Position numbers and translations under genes: made by a program. The notes under the pieces were generated by a model. That model worked only from the letters and a program-made list of their open reading frames with translations. It did not search any database and was not told the DNA's origin. Shown piece after piece: positions 9,225 to 19,496 of a stretch of DNA of 64,000 nt. This DNA is from Rhodoligotrophos defluvii (lineage in GTDB: Bacteria; Pseudomonadota; Alphaproteobacteria; Rhizobiales; Im1). The stretch covers positions 920,267-984,266 of the forward strand of contig NZ_SZZM01000002.1 of the NCBI RefSeq assembly GCF_005281615.1, in the 5' to 3' direction. The stretch's first letter is position 1. Every line of letters starts with the position of its first letter.

Positions 9225-10574
9225 ATGGCAGAGACGGACACCAACCACCTCCTCGATATTGCGGACCGTATCGTCCAGCACGCGAAACGCTTCGGCGCCG
9301 ACGCGGCAGACGCGGTCATCGTCGAAGCGCAATCCACCTCGGTGGACGTTCGCCTGGGCAAGCTCGACCAGCTCGACCGATCCGAAGGTCAGGACCTGGG
9401 CCTGCGGGTGTTCGTCGGCGAGTCCCAAGCCATCGTCTCCACCAATGATTTTTCCGATCCCACGTTGCAGACCCTCGCCGAGCGCGCGGTGGCCATGGCA
9501 CGCGTGAGCCCGCCCGATCCAATGTCGAGACTTCCCGACACGGGGGCATACGCAAAGCACCTGGCCGATCTCGATCTGTTCGACGGCACTGCTCCTTCAG
9601 CGGCGGACATCGAGGCCCTCGCGCGCGAGGCGGAAGATGTGGCCCTTGCCGTGCCCGGCGTTACCAATTCCGACGGGGCGGGCGCATCGCACAGCATCGC
9701 AGGCCTGGCGCTGGTCACCTCCAACGGCTTCGCGGGCAGCTACCGGCGCTCGGGGTTCAGCGTCTACTGCTCGGTGGTGGCCGGTGAAGGCACTGGCATG
9801 GAGCGCGATTACGAGTCGTCGTCCGCGGTGCATTTGGCCGATCTGCGCAGCCCGGACGAGATCGGCCGTGTGGCGGCCGAGCGCGCGGTGCGACGTCTCA
9901 AGCCGCGCAAGGTCGGCTCGCGCAAGGGGATCGTGGTCTATGAGCCGCGCATCGCCCGCAGCCTCGTCGGGGCCCTGCTCTCGGCCATCAACGGCTCCTC
10001 CATCGCCCGCGGCACGAGCTTCCTGATCGATGCCATGGGCACGCCGATCCTGCCCGATGACATCGTCATCGTGGACGACCCGAGAAAGCCGCGCGGCCTG
10101 CGCTCCCGTCCGTTCGACGGCGAGGGCTTGGCGGGCGCGCCGCGCGAGCTGGTGTCAGGCGGCGTCCTTAAGACCTGGATTCTCGACACCCGGTCGGCCC
10201 GCAAGCTCGGGCTCACCTCCACCGGGCACGCGGCGCGCGGCGCAAGCTCGCCGCCCTCGCCTTCGCCCACCAATGTCACCCTGCGGCCCGGCAGCCGTTC
10301 TCGTGCCGAGCTCATCGCCGATATCGATGACGGCCTGTGGGTGACGGAGCTGATGGGCAGCGGCGTGAACCTGGTGACGGGCGACTACAGTCTGGGCGCT
10401 GCGGGCTTCTGGATCGAGCGCGGCGAGATCACCTATCCGGTGGCGGAGATCACCATAGCCGGCAACCTCAGGAGCATGTTCCGCAGCCTCGCGGTGGCCG
10501 ATGACATCGAGTATCGCGGTGGCATCGACACGCCATCGGTCCGCATCGAGGGCATGACGATTGCCGGACGCTGA
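9225..10574 (+). CDS. tldE: Metalloprotease subunit TldE/PmbA
   Basis: The partner of TldD; the heterodimer holds zinc on TldD while TldE is catalytically silent. The 449-residue length equals that of E. coli PmbA. Recognisable segments are SEGQDLGLRVFVGESQAIVS in the N-terminal region and LVTGDYSLGAAGFWIERGEI plus EITIAGNLRSMF in the C-terminal region. No HExxxH motif is present, as expected. The start at 9225 follows the ubiA stop; the frame is open into ubiA but the conserved protein begins here. Its end overlaps cysQ by 14 bases. Confidence 0.92.
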   Translation: MAETDTNHLLDIADRIVQHAKRFGADAADAVIVEAQSTSVDVRLGKLDQLDRSEGQDLGLRVFVGESQAIVSTNDFSDPTLQTLAERAVAMARVSPPDPMSRLPDTGAYAKHLADLDLFDGTAPSAADIEALAREAEDVALAVPGVTNSDGAGASHSIAGLALVTSNGFAGSYRRSGFSVYCSVVAGEGTGMERDYESSSAVHLADLRSPDEIGRVAAERAVRRLKPRKVGSRKGIVVYEPRIARSLVGALLSAINGSSIARGTSFLIDAMGTPILPDDIVIVDDPRKPRGLRSRPFDGEGLAGAPRELVSGGVLKTWILDTRSARKLGLTSTGHAARGASSPPSPSPTNVTLRPGSRSRAELIADIDDGLWVTELMGSGVNLVTGDYSLGAAGFWIERGEITYPVAEITIAGNLRSMFRSLAVADDIEYRGGIDTPSVRIEGMTIAGR

Positions 10575-11346
10575 TCTTCAGGTTTTGACCGAGGCGGTCC
10601 GCGAAGCCGGCGCCCTGGCGATGGACTTGCGCGCCAAGGGCATCGAGACCTGGAACAAGGGCGACGGCACGCCCGTGACCGACGCCGACTTGGCGGTGGA
10701 CCGGCTGCTCAGGACCCGGCTGCTGGATGCGCGGCCCGATTACGGCTGGCTGTCGGAAGAAACGGCCGACGACAAGGCGAGGCTCCGGCATGAGCGGGTC
10801 TGGATCGTCGACCCGATCGATGGAACGCGCTCCTATATGTCGGGGCTTAACGACTGGTGCATCGCAACCGCATTGGTGGACGCCGGCAGGCCCGTGGCTG
10901 CCGCGATCTACTGCCCGCCGGCGGATCATCTTTATCTTGCCGCGCGGGATCGCGGCGCCACCCTGAACGGCAGCAGGATCGTGGTGTCCGATTGCGCTGA
11001 CATCGACGGCGCCCGCATATTGGCCAGGGAAAGCGCCTTCGTCGCCAAGCGCTGGGCCGGGCAGGCCTGGCCGAGGATGCAGCTCGACATGCGCAAGTCG
11101 ATCGCGCTGCGCCTGTGCCTGGTGGCCGCCGGCGTTTTCGACGCAAGCTTCGCGCTCGGCGAGACGTCGGACTGGGACATTGCCGGTGCGCATCTGGTGG
11201 TGGCTGAAGCGGGCGGGATCGTCACCACCCTGTCCGGAGCGGTTCCCCTATATAACCAGGTGCGCACCCGTCACGCGGGCGTGGTGGCGTCCGGTCCGGC
11301 GCTGCACCGGCAGTTCATGGACCGGCTGCCGCAGTTTTCAGGGTAG
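10561..11346 (+). CDS. cysQ: Inositol monophosphatase-family enzyme, probable 3'(2'),5'-bisphosphate nucleotidase
   Basis: A Li-sensitive, Mg-dependent phosphatase of the FIG superfamily; CysQ removes the 3'-phosphate of PAP produced by sulfate assimilation. Residues 34-50 (GDGTPVTDADLAVDRLL), WLSEE at 63-67, DPIDGT at 84-89 and SDWDIAGAHLVVAEAGG near the C terminus are the metal- and substrate-binding motifs. The 261-residue size is normal. The start is TTG at 10561, the first possible start since an in-frame stop (TGA) lies at 10555-10557; it overlaps the end of tldE. Inositol- or histidinol-phosphatase activity is an alternative. Confidence 0.82.
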   Translation: MPDADLQVLTEAVREAGALAMDLRAKGIETWNKGDGTPVTDADLAVDRLLRTRLLDARPDYGWLSEETADDKARLRHERVWIVDPIDGTRSYMSGLNDWCIATALVDAGRPVAAAIYCPPADHLYLAARDRGATLNGSRIVVSDCADIDGARILARESAFVAKRWAGQAWPRMQLDMRKSIALRLCLVAAGVFDASFALGETSDWDIAGAHLVVAEAGGIVTTLSGAVPLYNQVRTRHAGVVASGPALHRQFMDRLPQFSG

Positions 11347-11378
11347 CGCCAACGGCAGGACACTTCAGGAGAGATCCC

Positions 11379-11627
11379 GTGAGCACACCTTCCCCGGCTC
11401 AGGACAAGCAGCTTCTTCATTTGGTATTCGGGGGTGAACTCGAGAGCCTCGACAGCACCCGGTTCAAGAACCTCGACGAACTTGACATCGTCGGCATCTA
11501 CCCGAACTTCGCGGAGGCGAAGAAGGCCTGGGCAGGCAAGGCGCAGGCCACGGTCGACAACGCTCAGATGCGCTACTTCATCGTGCATCTGCATCGGCTG
11601 CTCGATCCGGATACGGATGGTGTCTGA
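11379..11627 (+). CDS. DUF4170 small protein
   Basis: An 82-residue soluble protein with the pattern LVFGGELESLDSTRFKNLDE, VGIYPNFAEAKKAWAGKAQ and MRYFIVHLHRLLDPD, which fits DUF4170, an alphaproteobacterial family of unknown function regularly found after a cysQ-type gene. The start is GTG at 11379 with CAGGAGAG upstream. It closes the ubiA-tldE-cysQ operon. Confidence 0.82.
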   Translation: MSTPSPAQDKQLLHLVFGGELESLDSTRFKNLDELDIVGIYPNFAEAKKAWAGKAQATVDNAQMRYFIVHLHRLLDPDTDGV

Positions 11628-11689
11628 GCTGGGACAGCCCCCGCGGCACGCGATCGCCGGGGCCAAGCCAGTGATGGAGTAACTGGTTC

Positions 11690-11791
11690 CGTCATGCCGG
11701 CCGCGCCTAGGCGCTGAGCCGGCATCCAGGCCACAGGGCACGCGCCTTCCCGCTTGGCCCCTGCATTGCCGCGTCAAGCGCGGCAATGACG
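11690..11791. repeat. Composite palindromic (REP/BIME-like) repeat element
   Basis: About 102 bases bounded by inverted ends CGTCAT...ATGACG. The left unit pairs ATGCCGGC (11694-11701) with GCCGGCAT (11718-11725) around a perfect GCGCCTAGGCGC palindrome; the right unit pairs ATTGCCGCG (11765-11773) with CGCGGCAAT (11779-11787) with a 5-base loop. It lies between convergent DUF4170 and ribF genes. Elements of this build are common in alphaproteobacterial intergenic regions; it may also serve as a bidirectional terminator. Confidence 0.72.
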
Positions 11792-11814
11792 AGAGAGGCG
11801 ACACGCCGGCAGAC

Positions 11815-12807
11815 CTACAGCCTGCCTTCCACTTGCAGCCGGCCCAGAGGGAAGCGGGCTACGGAATCGTTCGCCTCGATACGCGCGAGCACCGCGTCGA
11901 TCTCCGCGACGTCCCTTTCCATCTGCGCGGTCAGAGAAGCTGCGTCGCTGAAGGCACGGTCCGGCCTGATATAGTCGATGAACTCGATGGCCACCTGCTC
12001 GCCATAGAGGTCGCCCGAGAAGTCCAGCAGATAGACTTCAAGGGCGACATCATTCTTGCCGAAGGTGGGGCGCTTGCCAATATAGCCCGCTCCGCGCCAG
12101 ACAGTTTGCCCCCGCCGCACGCGTACCGCGTAGATCCCCTCCCCCGGCTCGCAGCCTTCCTCCAGCTTTATATTGATGGTGGGAAAGCCGAGGGAGCGGC
12201 CGCGCTGGTCGCCCGGCACCACTTTGGCCAGCACCGTCCAGCGGTAGCCGAGCTGTTCGGCGGCGACCGCCACATCGCCATGGCGCAGCTCGTGGCGGAT
12301 GGCGCTGGAGGCAAAGGGCGCAACGCCGCTGTCATCCGTGACCTGCTCCACGACCGTCACACCGAATCCGAGCTCCTCGCCCAGGCGGCGCATGAGGTCC
12401 GGCGAGCCCTTGCGGCCCTTGCCGAAGTGGAAGTCATAGCCTGTCACCACATGGACGGCGCCATGTCGGCGGACAAGCACGTCGCGGACGAAGGCCTCGG
12501 CCTCCTGCGAGGCGAGCGTGCGATCGAAGGACAGGATCGATACGAAATCGGCGCCACAGCCGTGCAGAAGCTTAGTTTTCAGCTCGGCGGGCGTGATCCG
12601 GAACACCGGCTGTTCCGGGCGGAAGAAGGTACGCGGATGGGGCTCGAAGGTGAGCACGCCGAACGGCGCACCGCAGCGTTGGGCTTCTTCCCGAGCGGTG
12701 GCCAGCAACGCCTGATGGCCGCGATGCACGCCATCGTAATTGCCGATGGCCACGACCGCCCCGCGGCAGGAGACGGGCACGGGAGTATTGCCATGAAGGG
12801 TGACCAT
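11815..12807 (-). CDS. ribF: Bifunctional riboflavin kinase / FAD synthetase
   Basis: Converts riboflavin to FMN and then FAD. The N-terminal nucleotidyltransferase domain has IGNYDGVHRGH at residues 21-31 and LTFEPHP at 52-58; the C-terminal kinase domain has LGFPTINIKL at 206-215. The 330-residue length is normal. It starts 9 bases after the maoC stop, so the two are cotranscribed. No FMN riboswitch is visible upstream. Confidence 0.94.
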   Translation of the reverse strand: MVTLHGNTPVPVSCRGAVVAIGNYDGVHRGHQALLATAREEAQRCGAPFGVLTFEPHPRTFFRPEQPVFRITPAELKTKLLHGCGADFVSILSFDRTLASQEAEAFVRDVLVRRHGAVHVVTGYDFHFGKGRKGSPDLMRRLGEELGFGVTVVEQVTDDSGVAPFASSAIRHELRHGDVAVAAEQLGYRWTVLAKVVPGDQRGRSLGFPTINIKLEEGCEPGEGIYAVRVRRGQTVWRGAGYIGKRPTFGKNDVALEVYLLDFSGDLYGEQVAIEFIDYIRPDRAFSDAASLTAQMERDVAEIDAVLARIEANDSVARFPLGRLQVEGRL

Positions 12808-12816
12808 AGGCTCTCG

Positions 12817-13254
12817 TCAGGACACTGAGGGTGCGGCCGGCGCCAGCACTCTGGCCTCTCCGTCGACCACCACGGTATCACCAACCCGCACCACGCAGGC
12901 CAGCGTCACGCGCCTGCGGCGCGGGTCGATCTCAGTGATTTCGACCGTGGCGGTCACCTCGTCTCCGCAATGCACAGGCGCGCGAAAGCTCAGCGTCTGG
13001 GACAGATAGATGGTTCCCTGACCGGGCAGGTGCATGCCGATCGCCGTGGAAATCAGGCTGGCCGACAGCATGCCATGGGCGATGCGGGTTCCAAACCGGG
13101 TAGTGGCGGCGAAATTCTCGTCCAGATGCACCGGGTTGAAATCACCTGAGACATCAGCAAACGCTTTTATCGCGTTGTCATCTACCAGCTTTTTCACAGT
13201 GGCGGTCATGCCGACCTTCAGATCGTCAATGCTGTAGGACTGGATTGCCGTCAT
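12817..13254 (-). CDS. MaoC-like (R)-specific enoyl-CoA hydratase
   Basis: A 145-residue single hot-dog-fold hydratase. The hydratase-2 catalytic segment is DFNPVHLDENFA (Asp at about 38 and His at about 43), followed by GTRIAHGML. Such proteins hydrate trans-2-enoyl-CoA to (R)-3-hydroxyacyl-CoA and can link beta-oxidation to polyhydroxyalkanoate; the specific substrate cannot be read from sequence. It is in line with ribF downstream and the HAD gene upstream (101-base gap). Confidence 0.85.
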   Translation of the reverse strand: MTAIQSYSIDDLKVGMTATVKKLVDDNAIKAFADVSGDFNPVHLDENFAATTRFGTRIAHGMLSASLISTAIGMHLPGQGTIYLSQTLSFRAPVHCGDEVTATVEITEIDPRRRRVTLACVVRVGDTVVVDGEARVLAPAAPSVS

Positions 13255-13355
13255 GAGGTCGACCTGTGGACGTTCCGGGAGGGCCGTTGCGGAAAGCGCG
13301 GGCGCGGCCGGACTTTATAGACAGGACCATCGTGCTGCAATGCGGAAAAACCACA

Positions 13356-14228
13356 TCACCAGCGCAGGTTTGCGATAATCCCCTCGAGGCGCAAACCGGG
13401 AGCGATTTCGTCAAGCCTGTTGAGCAGTGGCGCCAATGCCTCCGGATGGCCCTGATGCAGCTCCTCCAGCTCGTGGGCATGAATGCCACCAGCCACGAAG
13501 ACCGCGTCGATGCCGTTGAGGGCGGCGCCAAGCATATCCGTTTCCATGCCGTCACCGATGGCGAGGGCTTCGCCCTTGCCGACAGGCCGGCCGGCGATCT
13601 CGGCCGCCATCTCCAGCGCGTCATGATAGATCAGAACGTCCGGCTTGCCCGTGAACACCACTTTTCCCCCGAGCTGGTCGTAGAGCTCCGCCAGGGCGCC
13701 GGCACAGTAGAGCAGACGGTCGCCCTTCTGCACCACCTTGTCCGGGTTTGCGCAATAGAGGATCTGCCCGCGAGCGGCCATGCGCTCGAGCATGGGAACA
13801 TAATCTTGCGGCGTCTCGGTGAGGTCGTTCATCAGACCCGTGCACAAGACGATCTCGGCTTCGTCAATGCCCACCTCGGCGATGTCGAGGCCGGCGATCA
13901 GTCCATGGTCGCGTGCGGGCCCCAAGAAATGCACCGCCGGATGCCCGTGCTCGACGACCAGGCGGCGCATGACGTCGCCCGAGGCGAGTACACGGTCATA
14001 GGCATCGCGGGGCACGCCAAGACGGTCGAGCTGTGCGATTACCGGCTCGAACGGCCGGGGCGCATTGGTGATCAGCACCACGATGCCGCCCTGCCGGCGG
14101 AAGCTCTGCAGGGCATGGACTGCCTCAGGGTACGCGGCGACACCGTTGTGCACCACGCCCCATATGTCGCACAGCCAAAGGCTGTGCCGTCCCGCTAGAG
14201 GCGAGATGCCGTCGAGAATAGCGGCCAT
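13356..14228 (-). CDS. HAD-superfamily class IIA hydrolase
   Basis: A 290-residue haloacid-dehalogenase-fold phosphatase. Motif I is CDIWGVVHNG (nucleophile Asp at 21; here DxW rather than the usual DxD), motif II is ITNAPRP, the motif III Lys lies in TGKPDVLIY and motif IV is IGDGMETDMLGA. The DxWGV form is typical of an alphaproteobacterial subgroup of unknown substrate often found next to ribF and maoC, as here. A role in nucleotide or flavin mononucleotide dephosphorylation would be a guess. Confidence 0.83.
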   Translation of the reverse strand: MAAILDGISPLAGRHSLWLCDIWGVVHNGVAAYPEAVHALQSFRRQGGIVVLITNAPRPFEPVIAQLDRLGVPRDAYDRVLASGDVMRRLVVEHGHPAVHFLGPARDHGLIAGLDIAEVGIDEAEIVLCTGLMNDLTETPQDYVPMLERMAARGQILYCANPDKVVQKGDRLLYCAGALAELYDQLGGKVVFTGKPDVLIYHDALEMAAEIAGRPVGKGEALAIGDGMETDMLGAALNGIDAVFVAGGIHAHELEELHQGHPEALAPLLNRLDEIAPGLRLEGIIANLRW

Positions 14229-14298
14229 TCGTTAATCCGGGAGTGACGGCCCAACCCGCCGCGGCGCGCCCGCTTGCGGGAAGGGTCCAAGGCCAAGT

Positions 14299-15648
14299 TC
14301 AGTCCAGCGACTTCAACAGCTTTGCCAGCTTGTCGAAAATTTGGCTGATCTGCGCTTCGGTGATGATCAGCGGCGGCGACAGCGCGATCGTGTCGGCCGT
14401 GATGCGGATCATCATGTCCTGTTCGTGGAAGGCACGGTTCATGGCCTGGTAGCCGCGCTTGCCGATGCCGTCCTTGTGGGGCTCGAGGTCGATCCCGGCG
14501 ACAAGCCCTATGGTGCGGATATCGGTCACGTGGGGCAAGCCCTTCAGGCCGTGCGCGGCATCCGCCCAGGCGGTTTCGAGCGAGCGGGCGCGCTCGAACA
14601 GACCCTCGTCGCGATAGACGTCGAGGCTGGCGAGGGCGGCCGCGGCGGCCACAGGGTGGCCCGTATAGGTATAGCCGTGGAACAGCTCTATCGCGTTCTC
14701 CGGACCGGTCATGAAGGCCTCATAGACGTGGTCGCGCACGATGGCGCCGCCCATGGGGATAGCACCCGAGGTGACGCCCTTGGCGAAGGTGATGATGTCG
14801 GGCACCACGCCATAGCGTTCCGCCGCGAAGGCATAGCCGAGACGGCCGAAGCCCGTGATCACCTCGTCGAAGATCAACAGGATGCCGTGCTTGTCGCAGA
14901 TCTCGCGCAGGCGCTGGAGATAGCCCTGGGGCGGCGGCAGCACGCCGGTCGAGCCGGCCATGGGCTCCACGATGACCGCGGCAACGGTCGAGGCATCATG
15001 TAGCGCGACGATGCGTTCGAGGTCGTCGGCGAGATGGGCGCCCCAAGCGGGCTCGCCCCGGGAATAGGCCTGCTCTGCGCGATTGTAGGTGTGCGGGAGA
15101 TGGTCGACGCCGGAGAGCAGCGAGCCGAAGAACTTGCGGTTGTTGACGATGCCGCCGACGCTGATGCCGCCGAAGCCGACGCCGTGGTAGCCGCGCTCCC
15201 GGCCGATCAGCCGCGTCCGCTGCCCCTGGCCGCGCACATTGTGGTAGGCGAGCGCGATCTTGAGGGCGGTATCGGCGGCCTCGGAACCCGAGTTGCAGAA
15301 GAACACATAGTTGAGGTCGCCCGGCGCGAGGGTGGCGATCCGCGAGGCGGCCTCGAAGGCCTTCGGGTGACCAAACTGGAAGTTGGGGGCATAGTCGAGT
15401 TCGGCGGCCTGCCGCTGGATCGCCTCCACGATGGGAGTGCGGCAATGGCCGGCGTTGGAGCACCACAGCCCTGCGGTGCCGTCCATGATCGCACGGCCGT
15501 CGGTTGAGTAGTAGAACATGTCCTTGGCGCGCGAGATCATCCGCGGGCTCTGCTTGAACGCGCGATTGCTGGTGAAGGGCATCCAATAGGACTGCAGGTT
15601 ATTCGGCGTGGGCTCCCAAGCCGCATTCACCGCATAGGCTTCGGACAT
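14299..15648 (-). CDS. Omega-amino acid:pyruvate aminotransferase (class III)
   Basis: A PLP enzyme of fold type I, 449 residues, transferring amino groups from omega-amino acids such as beta-alanine to pyruvate. The PLP lysine is K290 in ITFAKGVTSGAIPMG, the cofactor aspartate D261 in LLIFDEVITGFGRLGYAFA, and GSEAADTAL (121-129) binds phosphate. Segments FQFGHP, GRERGYHG and HLPHTYNR match what I recall of the Pseudomonas beta-alanine:pyruvate enzyme. The start at 15648 has GGAGAA 5 bases upstream. The amino donor actually used is not certain. Confidence 0.85.
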   Translation of the reverse strand: MSEAYAVNAAWEPTPNNLQSYWMPFTSNRAFKQSPRMISRAKDMFYYSTDGRAIMDGTAGLWCSNAGHCRTPIVEAIQRQAAELDYAPNFQFGHPKAFEAASRIATLAPGDLNYVFFCNSGSEAADTALKIALAYHNVRGQGQRTRLIGRERGYHGVGFGGISVGGIVNNRKFFGSLLSGVDHLPHTYNRAEQAYSRGEPAWGAHLADDLERIVALHDASTVAAVIVEPMAGSTGVLPPPQGYLQRLREICDKHGILLIFDEVITGFGRLGYAFAAERYGVVPDIITFAKGVTSGAIPMGGAIVRDHVYEAFMTGPENAIELFHGYTYTGHPVAAAAALASLDVYRDEGLFERARSLETAWADAAHGLKGLPHVTDIRTIGLVAGIDLEPHKDGIGKRGYQAMNRAFHEQDMMIRITADTIALSPPLIITEAQISQIFDKLAKLLKSLD

Positions 15649-15841
15649 GATTATTCTCCAGTGTCGGATATTGGCGCTGCGCAAGCTGCGGCGCCGAACC
15701 CTGATTATCCTATCAGAGGACAAGTCGACAGGGCAAATCGCACGAAGCTCGGACCGCCCCTGCAGATCCGCGTTTTGGCCGCAGAGCCGCCCATCCCCCT
15801 GAATATCAAGAGCGCATTTGATTGTTCAGTAGGAGATCGGG

Positions 15842-16630
15842 ATGGTTTCTCTCACATTGGATCAACTCAAGACCATCGCACCGCGCGGCAAGGACGCGGT
15901 CCTGGAGGCCGTGGTCGACGTCTTGCGCGACAAGGGTGACGCGTATGGTGTTACCACGCCTCTGAGAATTGCGCATTTCCTGGCGCAGGCGGCGCATGAG
16001 TCAGACGGGTTCAAGGCGACGGAAGAGTATGCTTCGGGCAGTGCCTATGAAGGGCGGCTGGACCTTGGCAATACCGAGCCCGGCGACGGGGTGGCCTTCA
16101 AGGGGCGCGGCATCTTCATGCTCACTGGCCGCAACAACTATGCGCGGTTTGGCGAGAAGATCGGAGAGGACCTCGTAGGCCATCCGCAGAAGGCGGCGGA
16201 GCCGGCAATCTCGGTGAAGATCGCGCTCGAATACTGGAAGGATCGGGACCTGAACGGCCTTGCGGATCAGAACGACTTCATCGGCATCACCCGCAAAATC
16301 AACGGCGGCGTCAATGGCTTTGCCAATCGGAAATACTATTTCGAGAAGGCCGGCGAGGCCTTGGGCGGACTTGACGACCAGGTTGCCCAGGTGAAGGATC
16401 TCTGGGGTCCTGGCGAACGCGGGGACCATATCGTTCAGCTGCAGACGGAGCTCAACAAGATCAACGAGACGGCGGAGGTCAAGCTCGACGTCGACGGCAA
16501 GTTCGGCCGCGCGACCCTTGCCGCGATCCGGGAATTCGAGCACTCGCACAATCTGCCCGTCGACGGTATTGCTGATCCGGACATGCGGGCGGAGCTGCAC
16601 AAGGCCTATAGCGATTTTACCTTCGCGTGA
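15842..16630 (+). CDS. GH19-family lysin with C-terminal peptidoglycan-binding domain
   Basis: A 262-residue protein: residues 1-180 resemble the chitinase/lysozyme GH19 fold of phage-type endolysins (FLAQAAHESDGF with a catalytic Glu, EEYASGSAYEGR, GDGVAFKGRGIFMLTGRNNY, INGGVNGFANR), and residues about 200-258 form a PG_binding_1-type domain (LDVDGKFGRATLAAIREFE). There is no signal peptide, as in endolysins that need a holin. No phage genes surround it. TAGGAG lies 8 bases before the ATG. It could be a domesticated endolysin or a muramidase exported another way. Confidence 0.78.
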   Translation: MVSLTLDQLKTIAPRGKDAVLEAVVDVLRDKGDAYGVTTPLRIAHFLAQAAHESDGFKATEEYASGSAYEGRLDLGNTEPGDGVAFKGRGIFMLTGRNNYARFGEKIGEDLVGHPQKAAEPAISVKIALEYWKDRDLNGLADQNDFIGITRKINGGVNGFANRKYYFEKAGEALGGLDDQVAQVKDLWGPGERGDHIVQLQTELNKINETAEVKLDVDGKFGRATLAAIREFEHSHNLPVDGIADPDMRAELHKAYSDFTFA

Positions 16631-16654
16631 CCTGATCACCTCTGCAGACTTGTG

Positions 16655-16693
16655 CCGGTAAGCCCAGTCTTGACGTTCAGAGGGGCTTACCGG
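16655..16693. terminator. Long inverted repeat after the GH19 gene
   Basis: CCGGTAAGCCC (16655-16665) pairs perfectly with GGGCTTACCGG (16683-16693) across a 17-base loop. The 11-bp stem lies 25 bases after the stop codon; no T-run follows, so a transcription terminator is likely but not classical. Confidence 0.45.
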
Positions 16694-16756
16694 ATCTTGC
16701 ATATGGCAGCCGATCGGGGGCATGGCTCACCGCTGGCCATCCATCCCACCTTCCTC

Positions 16757-16786
16757 TTGACTCCGTGGGCGTGGTGCACCTATCTA
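16757..16786 (+). promoter_or_regulatory. groESL promoter, RpoH-like
   Basis: TTGACT (16757-16762) and TATCTA (16781-16786) with 18 bases between. Read one step wider, CTTGAC...CCTATCT matches the alphaproteobacterial RpoH (sigma-32) pattern, so heat-shock and housekeeping recognition may overlap. The promoter directly precedes the CIRCE element. Confidence 0.68.
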
Positions 16787-16794
16787 GCCTGCCA

Positions 16795-16821
16795 TTAGCA
16801 CTCGACCTGTAAGAGTGCCAA
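16795..16821. promoter_or_regulatory. CIRCE operator of groESL
   Basis: TTAGCACTC-N9-GAGTGCCAA differs by one base from the consensus TTAGCACTC-N9-GAGTGCTAA bound by the repressor HrcA. It starts 8 bases after the -10 box, 101 bases before groES, so HrcA would block early transcription. hrcA itself is not in the window. Confidence 0.92.
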
Positions 16822-16922
16822 CCCAAGACCATCAACAGGACGCTGGCAGGCTCTGCGGTGATGGTTGCAGATCCGCGAATTCGTGCCCCGTCAGGGGTCA
16901 GCAAGTCAGGGAGCTTCGGACT

Positions 16923-17213
16923 ATGTCTTTCCGCCCATTGCATGATCGCGTCGTCGTGCGGCGCATCGAAGAGGTCGCCAAAACGCCCGGCGGCATCATC
17001 ATTCCTGACACGGCGCAGGAGAAGCCGCAGCAGGGCGAAGTCATCGCGGTCGGCCCTGGCGCCCGCGGCGAAGACGGCAAGGTCACCCCGCTTGACGTGA
17101 AGACCGGCGACAAGGTGCTGTTCGGCAAGTGGTCGGGCACCGAGGTCAAGATCGACGGACAAGAGCTGCTGATCATGAAGGAAAGCGACATCATGGGCGT
17201 GATCGAGGGCTGA
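16923..17213 (+). CDS. groES: Co-chaperonin GroES
   Basis: The 96-residue heptameric lid of the GroEL chaperonin. It begins [19 protein letters not shown], has the mobile-loop region [20 protein letters not shown] and ends [14 protein letters not shown], a full-length match. The start at 16923 follows GGGAGCTTCGGACT. groEL follows after 64 bases under the same promoter and CIRCE operator. Confidence 0.97.
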   Translation: MSFRPLHDRVVVRRIEEVAKTPGGIIIPDTAQEKPQQGEVIAVGPGARGEDGKVTPLDVKTGDKVLFGKWSGTEVKIDGQELLIMKESDIMGVIEG

Positions 17214-17265
17214 GCCCGCACGCTTACGATGGATTCCGGCGCGACATCGCGTCTTGGCAAATTGA

Positions 17266-18918
<1,653 letters not shown>

Positions 18919-18950
18919 TCCGGCCGACAGAACGCGCGCAGGGGAAATGA

Positions 18951-18980
18951 GGCCGTCCGGAGCGATCCGGGCGGCCTTTT
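18951..18980 (+). terminator. Intrinsic terminator of groESL
   Basis: An 11-bp stem with one G-T pair (GGCCGTCCGGA / TCCGGGCGGCC), a GCGA tetraloop and a TTTT tail, 32 bases after the groEL stop codon. The hairpin could also act on the convergent gene ending at 18991. Confidence 0.85.
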
Positions 18981-18990
18981 CCTTCGCGGT

Positions 18991-19482
18991 TCAGAAATAG
19001 GCGATCAGCCGGCCGGCAGCGGCCACGCCAATCCACAGGCCGATCGACAGGACAGCCTGGGCGCGGGCCAGCGCCGGCGCCTTCCTCTCCCAATCCGGCA
19101 GGCGCGCATTCCACAGCCTGCGGAACAGGCCGGCATTGAGGATGGCGAGGCCGAGCAGGATCATCTTGATCCAGAACACCGCATTGCCGGCGATGGCACG
19201 GGCGTCGGCCGCGAACAGCAGGCTTCCGGATATGAGCTGGATGATGAAGCCCGCTATGGCCAGAGGCGTCACGAGCCGCGACAGGGCTGCGGCATCGATC
19301 GAACGGACGAAGCCCAGCAGCCTCAGGTCGAGCACGATGATGGAACCGGCCAGCAGGACAAGCCCCAGGATATGGCCGAGATTGGCGGCGGGATAATACC
19401 AGAGCGAATCGCGGATCGCATGCGCGAACGCGGTGGACTCCAATGCCACGGCCCAGTTGGGCGCGCTGCCATGTCCTTCCAT
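18991..19482 (-). CDS. Conserved membrane protein (DUF6644-like)
   Basis: A 163-residue protein with about four to five membrane helices, including NLGHILGLVLLAGSIIVLDL, LAIAGFIIQLISGSLLF and AVLSIGLWIGVAAAGRLIAY. His 37 and other His/Arg residues near the membrane are compatible with haem or quinone proximity, but nothing defines a function. It follows the DUF6152-like exported protein by 14 bases, a pairing I recall from other alphaproteobacteria, so the two probably act together in the envelope. Family assignment is from memory of the pattern. Confidence 0.65.
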   Translation of the reverse strand: MEGHGSAPNWAVALESTAFAHAIRDSLWYYPAANLGHILGLVLLAGSIIVLDLRLLGFVRSIDAAALSRLVTPLAIAGFIIQLISGSLLFAADARAIAGNAVFWIKMILLGLAILNAGLFRRLWNARLPDWERKAPALARAQAVLSIGLWIGVAAAGRLIAYF

Positions 19483-19496
19483 CGGATGGCCGGCGT

